Counted from the first letter of the stretch, positions 9,339 through 18,499 are shown. The stretch is DNA of 64,000 nucleotides from Candidatus Stackebrandtia excrementipullorum (GCA_019113825.1 DXGR01000001.1:1-64000); one strand, 5' to 3'. Numbers and translations are program-made. Notes: generated from the letters alone by a model not told the origin.

Positions 9339-9618
9339 ATGATCATTGTTCACGCCGAGGTGACGGTGTCGCCGAGTGTGCGGGACGAATGTCTGATGTT
9401 GCTTCGCCGTCTGCGGGATGAAACTCGTAGAAGATGATGTCGGGCCTCTCGAGTACACCTACTACGTCGATATCGACGATGACCGCCGATTCATTTGTGT
9501 GGAGGTGTGGCGTGACAGGCAGAGCAAGCATGCACACCTGGCAGCACCACACATGAACGCCCCGGGAGCTTTTCGCCGATTACACCGGCACCTCCGAGGA
9601 ATTTGCGTGCGGCGATAA
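9339..9618 (+). pseudogene. Antibiotic biosynthesis monooxygenase-like (ABM fold) gene with two frameshifts
   Basis: A cofactor-free quinol-monooxygenase-like protein of about 93 residues, readable only across three frames. MIIVHAEVTVSPSVRDE starts at 9339. The frame then moves by one base near 9423 into EDDVGPLEYTYYVDIDDDRR and WRDRQSKHAHLAAPHMNAP, and by one base again near 9565 into ELFADYTGTSEEFAC. Together these match a small ABM-domain protein. Each shift is repaired by removing one base (an extra A, then an extra G). The C-terminal end is uncertain; in the third frame it runs to 9691. Decay or assembly indels. Confidence 0.72.
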
Positions 9619-9731
9619 CCGTGCGGCTATCGCCGGGACCCGGCCGCTTAAGTTAAGGCGTCCTCCTTGGGAAGGACACCCGTATCGGTAGTGGAGGCGA
9701 GGCCGGAAGGTTTGTGCGTACATAGAATTCG

Positions 9732-10394
9732 ATGATGGCGAACCTGGCGGAAGAACTGTTGTTGCTGGCCTTTCACGACCAGACCGGTCGTAATCAAGCC
9801 ACCAACCTGGAGCTTGGATTGGCAGGGGCGATCGTTCTCGAGCTTGCCTTGGCCGAACGCATCGACGTCGTGGACAAACGGGTTCGTGTGGTCGACGCCA
9901 CTCCCACCGGTGACGGCCTTGTGGATTTCATGTTGCAGCGGCTGGCCGACGACAAACCACGACGCGCGCAGTCGGTGGTACAGCGTCTTTCGCGGGGGCT
10001 GGTGCAGCAGGTCCGAGACGGCCTGGTTCGGTCGGGCGTGTTGCGGCACGACCGTGACACCGTCTTGGGGTTGTTCCCGTTCAATCGGTATGTCGCCACC
10101 GCCGACAACCGGATCGAAGTCGATGCGGTACGTCGGTTGTCGACCGCCATCGACACCGGGCACACGCGTGACCAGCGGACCAGTGCCTTGGCGAGCCTGG
10201 TCTATATCCTGCAACTGGAAAAGAAAGTGTTTCCCGATCGCCGGAAGAGGGATGTGCGTGCGGCGTTGAAGCAGTTGAGCGAAGCGTCATGGGCGAGCCG
10301 CGCGACGAAACAGGCTGTAGACGCCGCGATGGCTGCGGCGATGGCGGCCGTTACGGCTGCGGCCGCTTCAAGTGCTGCGGCTTCGAGCAACTGA
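9732..10394 (+). CDS. GPP34 (Golgi phosphoprotein 3) family protein
   Basis: A 220-residue protein of the GPP34 family, which is abundant in actinobacteria. The N-terminal LAEELLLLAFHDQTGR is the typical family start; GLAGAIVLELALAERI and LASLVYILQLEKKVFP follow. In eukaryotes the family binds phosphatidylinositol-4-phosphate; in bacteria the function is unknown and peripheral membrane association is only an inference. The tail is a run of Ala- and Ser-rich helix, probably flexible. It is followed by the acyl-CoA dehydrogenase on the same strand. Confidence 0.88.
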   Translation: MMANLAEELLLLAFHDQTGRNQATNLELGLAGAIVLELALAERIDVVDKRVRVVDATPTGDGLVDFMLQRLADDKPRRAQSVVQRLSRGLVQQVRDGLVRSGVLRHDRDTVLGLFPFNRYVATADNRIEVDAVRRLSTAIDTGHTRDQRTSALASLVYILQLEKKVFPDRRKRDVRAALKQLSEASWASRATKQAVDAAMAAAMAAVTAAAASSAAASSN

Positions 10395-10479
10395 CCGGGG
10401 GAACCCGTGCGACGTCCGGGTGGTGAAGGCGTCGACGGTAAAGTGCACGTCTTGGATCACATGCGAGGAGTATTCGTTC

Positions 10480-11661
10480 ATGGCCACCCCGCCGTTTCGT
10501 CCCGACGATCCGCTTGACATCGACTGGTTGCTGACCGAGGAGGAACGGTCGGTGCGTGAAACGGTACGTGACTGGTGCCGTGAACGTGTGCGCCCCCATA
10601 TCGGTGCCTGGTTCGAGTCCGGTGACATCCCGATGGTCAAGGACCTTGCCGAGGAATTGGGCGGCCTCGGGCTTTTGGGTATGCACCTGTCCGGGTACGG
10701 GTGTGCTGGGGCCGGGGCTGTGGCCTACGGCGCGGCGTGCGCGGAACTGGAGGCATGCGATTCGGGAATTCGTTCACTGGTGTCGGTGCAGGGTTCCTTG
10801 GCGATGTATGCGATCTGGCGGTTCGGGTCAACGGAACAGAAGGAGCAGTGGCTGCCGCGGATGGCAGCGGGCACCGCGATCGGCTGCTTCGGATTGACCG
10901 AACCGGACCACGGTTCCGACCCGGGGGCGATGCGCACTTACGCTCGTCGTGACGGTTCGGACTGGGTGCTGTCGGGACACAAAATGTGGATCACCAACGC
11001 GCCGATCGCCGACGTCGCGGTGGTATGGGCTGCCACCGACGACGGTGTGAAGGGTTTCGTCGTCCCCGCCGACGCTCCTGGATTCAGTGCACCGCGCATC
11101 GACAGGAAGTTGTCACTTCGCGCGTCGGTCACCGGTGAACTGGTGCTTGACGGGGTGCGGCTTCCCGAGTCGTCCAAGCTCCCGGAAGCAGGTGGATTGG
11201 GGGCGCCGCTTCGGTGTCTGTCCGAAGCTCGATACGGCATCGTGTGGGGCGCCATGGGTGCCGCCAAGGACAGTCTGGACTGCGCGCGCGATTACGCGGT
11301 GAGCCGCGAACAGTTCGGCAAACCCATCGCCGGGTTCCAACTGACTCAAGCCAAACTCGCCGATATGACGGTGGATGTACACAAGGGGATGCTGCTGGCT
11401 CTGCATCTGGGGCGTCTCAAAGAAGCCGGACGGTTGCGCAACGAACAGGTCAGCATCGGCAAACTGGACAACGTGCGCGCCGCGCTGGAAGTGTGTCGCA
11501 CGGCGCGCACCGTACTGGGAGCCAACGGCATCAGCTTGGATTATCCGGTGATTCGGCACATGAACAACCTTGAATCGGTGCTGACCTACGAAGGCACCTC
11601 CGAAATGCACACGTTGATCCTGGGACAGGCCTTGACCGGTCTCAACGCGTTTCGCGGCTGA
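10480..11661 (+). CDS. Acyl-CoA dehydrogenase, glutaryl-CoA dehydrogenase-like
   Basis: A 393-residue FAD flavoenzyme that desaturates acyl-CoA. FAD-binding motifs are CFGLTEPDHGSDPGAM and KMWITNAPIADVAVVWA; a C-terminal SREQFGKPIAGFQLTQ and the catalytic glutamate in LTYEGTSEMH (E371) follow. The EGTSEMHTLILGQ ending resembles glutaryl-CoA dehydrogenases, which also decarboxylate, so lysine/tryptophan catabolism is possible; no other pathway genes are nearby. Start chosen at the ATG with AGGAG about eleven bases upstream. Confidence 0.9.
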   Translation: MATPPFRPDDPLDIDWLLTEEERSVRETVRDWCRERVRPHIGAWFESGDIPMVKDLAEELGGLGLLGMHLSGYGCAGAGAVAYGAACAELEACDSGIRSLVSVQGSLAMYAIWRFGSTEQKEQWLPRMAAGTAIGCFGLTEPDHGSDPGAMRTYARRDGSDWVLSGHKMWITNAPIADVAVVWAATDDGVKGFVVPADAPGFSAPRIDRKLSLRASVTGELVLDGVRLPESSKLPEAGGLGAPLRCLSEARYGIVWGAMGAAKDSLDCARDYAVSREQFGKPIAGFQLTQAKLADMTVDVHKGMLLALHLGRLKEAGRLRNEQVSIGKLDNVRAALEVCRTARTVLGANGISLDYPVIRHMNNLESVLTYEGTSEMHTLILGQALTGLNAFRG

Positions 11662-11759
11662 CGAACCGACGTCGGTCAACGCGCGGACCCGGCAGAGAAG
11701 GTCCACGGCATGGAGACACTTGTTCCGGGAAGTTCCACCGATGCACAGCGGTTTGTGCG

Positions 11760-12029
11760 CAGGTGGAGCCGTCCCGGAGCCGTTTGGGTGCACGAGCCGC
11801 CACGCCTCGGTCAGGTGGGTTCCGCATTGCGGAGTCGTACCAGGACACTGGCGTGTCCGGTGTAGTGGTCGGTGGTAAAAAATCTCTGTGGAGCATCACA
11901 GAGAAGCACCACGCGGCGGCCCCGGGTTACTGCCCGGCAAACCAGAACATCGGGACCCTCGTGCATACTCCGCTCGGCAACCTCCGGTAACGCCGTCGCC
12001 AATAGACGAACGGCCTGTTCGGTGCTCAT
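11760..12029 (-). pseudogene. MmcQ/YjbR family remnant
   Basis: The start MSTEQAVRLLATALPEVAER and the block PQRFFTTDHYTGHASVLVRL are typical of MmcQ/YjbR proteins (about 115 residues, DNA-binding-like fold). The ending then appears in other frames: HLTEAWRLV in one and APKRLRDG in another, near 11800-11770. The middle is shorter than in the family, suggesting an internal deletion as well. So this is a degraded gene with two indels. Function of the family is poorly known. Confidence 0.7.
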
Positions 12030-12396
12030 GAACCGCCCCTCCCCTCCTTCATGGGAGCCCGGTCGGTCCCAATGTGACCCCCGCACACGGTATCTCCGCG
12101 CACCACAGTTGACGCGGCCATGGACACCACAACGACTCCGACCCGTTACGGACTCGTTCCCACTGTGAGCCGCGGTTCAGCAGGGACAGCAACACAAACA
12201 CCGCCTCGTCGCCGAATGCGAGCTCGTGGGATTCCGCGACCACCGGGGCCCACGTCCGAGGCTGCGGTCAGCCGCCCACACTTACGTTGACAGCGTTGGT
12301 GTGTTGGCCGTCGACGACGGCGCACCCGGCGCCCGTGGACCTTTCTCATCGGGTACGACGCTCGTAGTACGGGGACCTTGACAGCCGCCTTCCGCT
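12030..12396. other. No supported gene
   Basis: Between the MmcQ remnant and the hydrolase stop. A minus-strand frame reads VVAESHELAFGDEAVFVLLS around 12243-12180 with plausible codon use, but it has a stop just upstream and I do not recognise the family. It may be another remnant. Confidence 0.4.
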
Positions 12397-13251
12397 CTAC
12401 ACGGCACACCGTAGGACCAGATCCGCGTGCGTCCACAAAAGTGCTCCACCGGCTCCGTCGACAACCTTGTGTTCCGCCGATGGCATCCGTTTCGCGAGTG
12501 TGGCGCCATGGTCGGGTGAGTGTGTGCGGTCGTCCTCGCCGAAGAGGATCCTGACCGGGCACCGCAGCCGACTCAACGAAACCGGCCACGAACTCATGGC
12601 CATCAACGTGTCATGGACGTAACCGGTGCCGTCGTTGGCAAAACCTTCTTTCAGCGCGGTGCGGTAAACCGTTCGAAACGGCTCACCGGTGTAGAAAGCC
12701 CGGTCGCCGGGCCCGGCTGTGGACACCACCATGCTCTCCATGGCGTCGACCGTGAACGCCTCAAACACCTTCCGGGCTTCCTGCGGCGCGTCCCTGATCA
12801 TGTCCACCAGTGCCGCGGTCTGCGGCGGCAACAGGGCGTGAACATCGGGATGAGCGACTTCATCGGCGGGTGAGACCAGCGTCAGAGACGAAGCGAAACC
12901 GGCTTGAGCCATGGCCATGGCAAACACCGAGCCCTGCGAATTCGCCACCACCGCCACGGGACGGTCGTCCCCGACCGCAGTGGTGACGAATGCGTGATAG
13001 TCGTCTGAGGTGGAAAACACGGTACGTTTCGGGTCTGGAGTGGATGATCCCATTCCGGGACGATCCATCGTCAGCAACCGGATGCCCCGTTCATGTAGGC
13101 GATCGTCACCGAATCCCATGGTCTTTCCGGTCGCGGCGCCGGCGACGAACAGTACAGGCCGACCGTTCAAAGGACCGCGGGTCGTTCCCGATAGAAAACG
13201 GCCGGAGGACAGCTGTACTGCAATGGGTTCTCGATGGGTCACGCCGTCCAC
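12397..13251 (-). CDS. Alpha/beta hydrolase
   Basis: A 284-residue alpha/beta-fold hydrolase. The nucleophile elbow is VVANSQGSVFAMAM (serine in N-S-Q-G-S, a G-x-S-x-G variant), the acid is probably in FGEDDRTH, and a late His lies in LLWTHADLVL. An early VLFVAGAATGKTMGF would form the oxyanion region, followed by the typical MDRPGMGSS strand. The substrate is unknown. It starts with GTG at 13251 (another GTG lies three codons further in). A methyltransferase gene ends 30 bases upstream on the same strand, so the two may be cotranscribed. Confidence 0.85.
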   Translation of the reverse strand: MDGVTHREPIAVQLSSGRFLSGTTRGPLNGRPVLFVAGAATGKTMGFGDDRLHERGIRLLTMDRPGMGSSTPDPKRTVFSTSDDYHAFVTTAVGDDRPVAVVANSQGSVFAMAMAQAGFASSLTLVSPADEVAHPDVHALLPPQTAALVDMIRDAPQEARKVFEAFTVDAMESMVVSTAGPGDRAFYTGEPFRTVYRTALKEGFANDGTGYVHDTLMAMSSWPVSLSRLRCPVRILFGEDDRTHSPDHGATLAKRMPSAEHKVVDGAGGALLWTHADLVLRCAV

Positions 13252-13281
13252 TGTATCTTCTGCGGTTGGGCTCGCGCCGAT

Positions 13282-13992
13282 TCACTGGGACGCTTTACGG
13301 TAAGACCGCAGCCGGTACACCGGGTCCGGTCGCGGTGTGTTGGGAAACGGTAGTTCTCTCAACCGGCGGGCGATACCGGTGGCGGTCGGGTCGCGGCGCC
13401 GGCTGAGTTCGTCGGCGTACGGCCAGGGCGCGAGGCCTTGCCCGTGCCCGGTGAAGGCGATGCTGTCAAGAGGGGTCATCCCCGCAGCGCGCGTGTAGTC
13501 GTAGATGTCGGGCGAGGCATCGGTCGGCGGTGAGCGAAGGTCCGCGGTCAGTTCGGCGATATCGGAACCGTCGTCGTGGGCGGCTGCCTTGTCGACCGTC
13601 GTGATGAACCGACCGCCGACCCGCAGCACCCGCACGGCTTCGGCTATCACGGTCCGGACCGCTTCGGTCGGCAAAAGATGAAGGAACCACACGCATACGA
13701 CGGCTTCCATCGACTCGCCTCGAAACGGCAGGGCCGTCCCGGAGGCACGAACCGTTCGACCGGACATACGTCGGTAAGCCTGTGACAGCATGCCCGGCGA
13801 CACGTCGGCCAGAAACACATTGCGGTGAGGGCCGCGTAGCAGATGGGAGACGATACCTGTGCCGCCACCGACGTCGACGACCGTTGAGGCGTCGCCCAGA
13901 AGTATCCGAAGCGCGGCGGCGGCTGCTTCGGCGCGGGACGCACCACCGTGGGCGTCATCGTAGTCGGCGGGTTGAAGGTCGTAATCGTGCAT
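13282..13992 (-). CDS. Class I SAM-dependent methyltransferase
   Basis: A 236-residue methyltransferase. Motif I is VVDVGGGTGIVSHLL, motif II is in VFLADVSPGMLSQA, and the post-I region FRGESMEAVVCVWFLHLLP ends in the usual active-site strand. The arrangement is that of small-molecule methyltransferases (Methyltransf_11). ATG at 13992 with AGAGG about nine bases upstream. It sits between another methyltransferase and the hydrolase, all on the minus strand. Substrate unknown. Confidence 0.88.
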   Translation of the reverse strand: MHDYDLQPADYDDAHGGASRAEAAAAALRILLGDASTVVDVGGGTGIVSHLLRGPHRNVFLADVSPGMLSQAYRRMSGRTVRASGTALPFRGESMEAVVCVWFLHLLPTEAVRTVIAEAVRVLRVGGRFITTVDKAAAHDDGSDIAELTADLRSPPTDASPDIYDYTRAAGMTPLDSIAFTGHGQGLAPWPYADELSRRRDPTATGIARRLRELPFPNTPRPDPVYRLRSYRKASQ

Positions 13993-14092
13993 GCGACGTG
14001 GCCTCTAAAGAAAGGGGTTGATCAACGTTGTTCATCATGCCCGCCTGTTTCACCTCAGCGGCACCCGGTGGTGAAGACGTCGTCTCGCGAAT

Positions 14093-14893
14093 TCAGGTGC
14101 GGCCGACCGCCAACAGGTGCGCGCTTGCGCCGAGCATCGACGGTTCCCGTTCAATGACGCGTAGGCCCTCGAGCAGTTTGGTCGTGGCCACAGGGTCGTC
14201 GAGTTGCCCACCCAATGAGTCCATCAACCATGCCGCTCCCTCGACGGCGTAGACCGTGACGTCCGCCAGTCCGGCCGTGGTGCACTCGTTGTGCAACTGC
14301 TCCGGTCGATGCACATATGCGGTGGTGAATCCGCTTGAACCGTATGTACGGGGACGTAGCCGACCTGTCCGATGGGCTTCGGCCAGCATCGGTTCATCGT
14401 TGTCGTTGCTGAGGCGGGTTTTAGACGCCTTGTCCAGCCATGGCGCGAACCGGCCGATGGCGGCGGCGACCACCTGGCCGCCGGGCCGCACCACTCGGAT
14501 GGCCTCTTCGAGCGCACGCAACCGGTCGGCTTCGGTCAACAGGTGATACAGAGGTCCTAGCAGCAAGGCCGCGTCGAAGAGACCATTGCCAAACGGTAGG
14601 TCACGCGCGTCGCCTACCTGGCCTTGGATGCCGTTGGCGGAGGCGACCGCGACCTGTGACGCGACCGGGTCGACCAAGGTGACCTGATGTCCATCGGCGG
14701 TCAGCCAGGCCGCGTGTGCTCCGGTGGCGCCACCGATATCCAGTATCGTTGACGGGCTGGGGCCCAGGAGCCTGCGGAGAATGTCCTGGGTGCGCAGAAA
14801 TTCCAAGCGACCGTCGGGGGTGGTGGTTAGCCGGGACACCTCACCACCGCGTTCGTAGTATTCGGACACCTCGGGCGCCAGTTCGTAACTCAT
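14093..14893 (-). CDS. Class I SAM-dependent methyltransferase
   Basis: A 266-residue methyltransferase unrelated in detail to its neighbour. Motif I is ILDIGGATGAHAAWL, the acidic loop is VTLVDPVASQVAVA, the middle motif is DAALLLGPLYHLLTEADRL, and motif III is IRVVRPGGQVVAAAIGRFAP. GPLYHL is characteristic of a common bacterial subgroup with unknown substrates. I prefer ATG 14893 (MSYELAPEVSEYYERGGEVS); an upstream in-frame start at 14929 has no better ribosome site. Confidence 0.87.
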   Translation of the reverse strand: MSYELAPEVSEYYERGGEVSRLTTTPDGRLEFLRTQDILRRLLGPSPSTILDIGGATGAHAAWLTADGHQVTLVDPVASQVAVASANGIQGQVGDARDLPFGNGLFDAALLLGPLYHLLTEADRLRALEEAIRVVRPGGQVVAAAIGRFAPWLDKASKTRLSNDNDEPMLAEAHRTGRLRPRTYGSSGFTTAYVHRPEQLHNECTTAGLADVTVYAVEGAAWLMDSLGGQLDDPVATTKLLEGLRVIEREPSMLGASAHLLAVGRT

Positions 14894-15200
14894 GGCGATG
14901 ATTCTGGACGGTACGGCTATGGTTCGCACGTTCTTTACCGCGTACCCGGTATTGGTTTGAGTTCTCCAAGGAGTCGATTGTCCGCAACGTCCTTCGTGAG
15001 GAAAACACGTTGAACCGGCGGACGGGGTACCTCTTAAAAAATGAAGCGCGGCCAGAAATGGGAATGCCGCTCTCCACTTCGGTCCTTGAAGGCGGCCTCA
15101 CCGGCCGGTGAGACGGAGATTTGGAAAGCGGTCGGGCCCAACATCAACCGGAAGTCACGCCCGTGCTCCACCACCGCATTTACTTCCCCGCCGCTTCGGC
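14894..15200. other. Intergenic region with a small palindrome
   Basis: No gene seen. A perfect 16-bp palindrome, CTCACCGGCCGGTGAG, at 15097-15112 lies downstream of the MerR gene and may be a weak terminator. Confidence 0.4.
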
Positions 15201-15959
15201 TCACATCCGAGTGCGTGCATAGTGGCGCAACGCGTCACGCACGAAGGCAGCCCCGTCGCGGCCGCCGAACGTAACCGCGAACCGGGGATCATCGACATAG
15301 GTATCCCCCAATCCTTTCACCATCTCGATGGCCCGTTCTCGATCACCCGAGGCGGTCGGAGTGCCCGGGATTCCCCTCAACCAGGCGACATGACGCGCAG
15401 CCAACGACTGCGCGGAGTCGGATACGACCGACGCCCCGCGTCGCCATGCCTCCGTCCACGAGTTCACCAGGTCGTCACGGTCCCGCCGCCACGCGCGTTG
15501 CTGCTTCAGGCTCATTCCGTGCCACCACTCGTTACTGGCACGGAATGCCTCCTCACCCCACCGCGACACCACATCGTCCTTGTGTCGGTCGTTGAATCCC
15601 TCCAAAACAACGTCCATACCCGGTTCGGCTCCGGCCCGCATCAAGGACAGGGCCTCCCGGGCTGATCGGATCCGCTGATCCAGCCGGTCGCGTTCGTTTT
15701 CCATCGCGGCAATGTGCGCGACCAAACCGTCCTGCTCGTCGACTTGGTCCGACAGCACCTCCGCGATGGCCGAAAGACTCATCCCCAACCGCCGCATCCA
15801 CAGGATCCGCTGCACACGCACCACGGCCGACAGGTCGTAATAGCGGTAACCGTTCGCGCCCACACGTGACGGGGCGAGCAGCCCTATGCGGTCGTAATGG
15901 CGCAGCGTGCGGCTGGTGATCCCGGCGCGTTGCGCGAGCTGGTGGATCATCCACTCCAC
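15201..15959 (-). CDS. MerR family regulator with TipAS-type ligand domain
   Basis: A 252-residue regulator. Residues 1-70 are a MerR winged helix (WMIHQLAQRAGITSRTLRHY, then YDRIGLLAPSRVGANGYRYY), followed by a coiled-coil dimerisation helix to about 115. The C-terminal half (FNDRHKDDVVSRWGEEAF, HVAWLRGIPGTP, GLGDTYVDDPRF) matches TipAS, the domain that traps thiopeptide antibiotics in Streptomyces TipA; related domains bind other ligands. It follows the DUF2268 protease gene by 18 bases on the same strand, so both are probably driven by the 19-bp-spacer promoter at 16867-16898, which this protein would activate by DNA distortion. Confidence 0.92.
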   Translation of the reverse strand: MEWMIHQLAQRAGITSRTLRHYDRIGLLAPSRVGANGYRYYDLSAVVRVQRILWMRRLGMSLSAIAEVLSDQVDEQDGLVAHIAAMENERDRLDQRIRSAREALSLMRAGAEPGMDVVLEGFNDRHKDDVVSRWGEEAFRASNEWWHGMSLKQQRAWRRDRDDLVNSWTEAWRRGASVVSDSAQSLAARHVAWLRGIPGTPTASGDRERAIEMVKGLGDTYVDDPRFAVTFGGRDGAAFVRDALRHYARTRM

Positions 15960-15977
15960 TGCTGTCTCCTCATGTGG

Positions 15978-16859
15978 TCATCGTGGCGACAGGGCCGCGG
16001 CGACGACGGAAGCACTGTCGACGTACAAGGCCTCGGCCGCAGTTCGACCGGTCGCGGCCAGGTAGGCGTCGACGAGTCGGTTCCCTACGGCATATCCGGC
16101 GCCGGTCGGCAAACCCACGGGACGAGCCCCGAACCGCCTGGCGGAGTCGTCACCGTGCACCCATGCCGTGAAGTTTTCCATGCCGGTGACCTCCAAACCC
16201 GTCACAGCCTTGGCGAACACCTCGTCGTCGGCCAGGTGATCCACACCGATGCGTGTGTATCCGACGTCGCCGTACAGCTGACGAGCAAACGCATCGGCCA
16301 ATCCCTCCGACACGACATGCTCTGCGACCGTCACCGTCGCCGGGTTCCACTCCACACCCTGCGGGCCGTAGCGCAGATTGTGGTTCAACTCGTGCACGAC
16401 CGTCGCCTCCAACCGCTCCAGGTTTTCGGTGAACGGCCACATGGTGACGACGATGTAACCGGCGATCCCACCGTTTCCCGACACCCCTTTAACCGTCTCC
16501 ATAAAGTGCCCGTCGCCGGGATCGCCAAGAGTGAACAGCACGGTGATGTCAAAAGACGCACATCCCGGTGTCGCCTCGACCTGGACAGCCAACGCATGAT
16601 CGACCGCTCGCTGCATACGGTTCCATGCGTCGGCGTCGGCCAACATCTCCAACGCCTCCAGGCACCGGTGTTCATCACGGTCGATCGGGAAACCGAAAGA
16701 CCGCAGGTGCATGTCCACCACATCCACTTCCGCGGGCATAAACCGGTACATGCCTGTGATCGGTGCAAGCATCGACCGCAGCAACGGGCCACGTGCGGCC
16801 ACGGGGGCGGTCAGGATCTGTTTCATTGTGGAATACGTGTCGAGAACACTGATCGTCAT
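15978..16859 (-). CDS. DUF2268 putative zinc-dependent protease
   Basis: A 293-residue cytoplasmic protein. The zinc motif VVHELNHNLRYG (HELNH, an H-E-x-x-H form) and a downstream VVSEGLADAFARQLYG with a third ligand glutamate identify the DUF2268 family of predicted Zn-dependent proteases. ATG 16859 is supported by the promoter: the -10 TAGGGT ends eight bases before it, so the transcript is probably leaderless. Paired with the downstream MerR-TipAS gene. The substrate is unknown; a drug- or peptide-response role is an inference. Confidence 0.87.
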   Translation of the reverse strand: MTISVLDTYSTMKQILTAPVAARGPLLRSMLAPITGMYRFMPAEVDVVDMHLRSFGFPIDRDEHRCLEALEMLADADAWNRMQRAVDHALAVQVEATPGCASFDITVLFTLGDPGDGHFMETVKGVSGNGGIAGYIVVTMWPFTENLERLEATVVHELNHNLRYGPQGVEWNPATVTVAEHVVSEGLADAFARQLYGDVGYTRIGVDHLADDEVFAKAVTGLEVTGMENFTAWVHGDDSARRFGARPVGLPTGAGYAVGNRLVDAYLAATGRTAAEALYVDSASVVAAALSPR

Positions 16860-16866
16860 GTCGTGT

Positions 16867-16898
16867 GACCCTAAAGGTTGCCGCAACGTCAAGGTCAA
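16867..16898 (-). promoter_or_regulatory. MerR-type promoter/operator with 19-bp spacer
   Basis: On the minus strand TTGACC (16898-16893) and TAGGGT (16873-16868) are separated by 19 bases, the overlong spacer typical of MerR-activated promoters. The spacer is centred on the dyad GTTGC-G-GCAAC, and outer GACC/GGTC arms complete the symmetry. It sits directly before the DUF2268 start. Confidence 0.85.
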
Positions 16899-17365
16899 CC
16901 CCGAATTCCGGTGGCACGCTCACGGCGGCTCGAGTCGGGTCGTCATCGGTGCCCGCGGCGCCGGGCTCGCCGTGTGAAGCCTCGACGCGTGGCCTGCTGA
17001 TTGGGCGATGCCGCCGAAACCACGATGATCGCGATGGTCTGGTCGCGTCTCCCCCGATGAACGCACGGAACGTCCGTCGGTTTTGCGGCGAAAGACGAAC
17101 GCAGGTCCGAGTCGATACCGCCACCGGTGAAGCACGACGAACAACGTCATGGAGTAGACGGAGGCGCACACGGTCGACTGCGGCACCCCTGGAGGTCACG
17201 ACCCGTTGAGGTCTCACACTGCCCGATGCGTCACCTGCGTGATGACCGCCGACGCGTCGGGAGTCCGGCCGGTCAAGGTGCGGCCCGCGCACTTCGGGAA
17301 GGCGAGTTCGCGCCTTTGGCGGAAGACACGGGCCGGTCGGTGAGGAGGAAGTAGGAACGGTCCGC
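16899..17365. other. Intergenic region, no supported gene
   Basis: About 460 bases between the MerR-type promoter and the end of the coiled-coil gene. Open frames exist on both strands but none resembles a known family, and I see no strong repeat. Confidence 0.4.
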
Positions 17366-18499
17366 CTACCTTTCCAACCGTAAGCCTCGGCCTGAGGACG
17401 GTTGTTCACCGTCGGCCTGGATGGGCGCATCGTTTTCGGGTGGGGCCGTGTCCGCATGCGCCTTGCTGCGTTCCGCTTCCAGTTCCCCGCTCAGCCGGTT
17501 GATCGTGTCGGCGTGTGCTCGACAGGCCGCCTCTGCGGTGACGGCGCGTTCCCTCAACTGATCGGTCTCCGTTCGTGCCGCCGCCAACTCCGTCCGTATT
17601 GCCGTCGCCTGCGCCGTGGCGTCGGTCAGGCGAGCCTTCAGCGTTGCGACGTCGACGGCGAGCTGGTCCCGCTGAGCGGCGAGCTCTTGCGCCCCGTGTT
17701 GCGCAGCCTCCGTCTCGGCACGCAACCGGTCGGCTTCGGCGCGCGCCACCGCCGTCACCGACATCGCCTCGATCCGTTGTTGTTCCGCTTCGGCTGCAGC
17801 TTGTCGTGCGACATCGCGTTCCACCGTCATTGCCGCCGCCTGCCGATCGGCCGTGTGCGCGGCCCGTTCGGCGTTTGTGGCGCGTGCCGCCGCCTCGTCA
17901 CGTTGATCTTCGGCGGCCTCGGCGGCCTCGGTCGCGGCTTGAGCCTTGAGCGACGCATGGTGAGCTGAGCGTTCTGATGCTTCGGCGTGTTGCCGCGCGT
18001 TGTTCCGTTCGGCGGCCATCGCATCACGTTCATGTTGTGCGGTATCGGCTCGCGCAGCGGCTTCGGTTGCTGCGGTCCGTGCCTGGTCGCGGTCGGTTTC
18101 GGCGGTCTGTAGTGCCTGTCGAAGGTCGGTCAGTTCCTGTTCGACGACCTGGGTGCGGGTGACCGCTTCGTCCCGTTCTGCTCGGGCGGCGGCCACTCGG
18201 CGGTCGGCGTCGGCGGCGCCTGCGGCGAGTTTCTCCTCGACGCGAGCGGGGTCCAATTCGCCGGCGAGGGCTTCGGCCAGGGGCGCGATCGCGGCGGCCA
18301 GGCCGGTCTCCGCCCGCTCGTAAAGATCTTCCGCTCGGGCAAGTGCTCCTTCCAGGCCGGGCGTGCCGCGGCGGAGTTCGCGTTGCCGTTTGGCGACCTG
18401 TTGGCAATCGCCCTGTGGACAGTACTGGCGCGGTCGACCTCGACCCGGTTGTTGGGCTATGGGTGCTCCGCAGCGTTTGCAGCTCGTCGTTGTTTTCAC
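17366..18499 (-). CDS. Zinc-finger/coiled-coil protein, KfrA-like
   Basis: A 377-residue protein divergent from a tyrosine recombinase. The N-terminus has a four-cysteine knuckle, CKRCGAPIAQQ with PRQYCPQGDCQQVA, resembling small zinc fingers of plasmid and phage DNA-binding proteins. From about residue 48 almost to the end it is one long Ala/Glu/Arg-rich coiled coil (for example ATEAAARADTAQHERDAMAA), like plasmid KfrA proteins that bind operators and form filaments. The charged tail is short. No direct function can be assigned. The pairing with a recombinase across an AT-rich gap suggests it binds that gap, assisting or controlling recombination; this is inference. The family of the knuckle is not recognised exactly. 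Confidence 0.8.
   Translation of the reverse strand: MKTTTSCKRCGAPIAQQPGRGRPRQYCPQGDCQQVAKRQRELRRGTPGLEGALARAEDLYERAETGLAAAIAPLAEALAGELDPARVEEKLAAGAADADRRVAAARAERDEAVTRTQVVEQELTDLRQALQTAETDRDQARTAATEAAARADTAQHERDAMAAERNNARQHAEASERSAHHASLKAQAATEAAEAAEDQRDEAAARATNAERAAHTADRQAAAMTVERDVARQAAAEAEQQRIEAMSVTAVARAEADRLRAETEAAQHGAQELAAQRDQLAVDVATLKARLTDATAQATAIRTELAAARTETDQLRERAVTAEAACRAHADTINRLSGELEAERSKAHADTAPPENDAPIQADGEQPSSGRGLRLER

Noticed and set aside
12049..12243. A small minus-strand gene between the MmcQ remnant and the hydrolase
   Set aside because: Some gene-like codon use, but a stop just upstream, no start signal and no family; listed only as a possible remnant.
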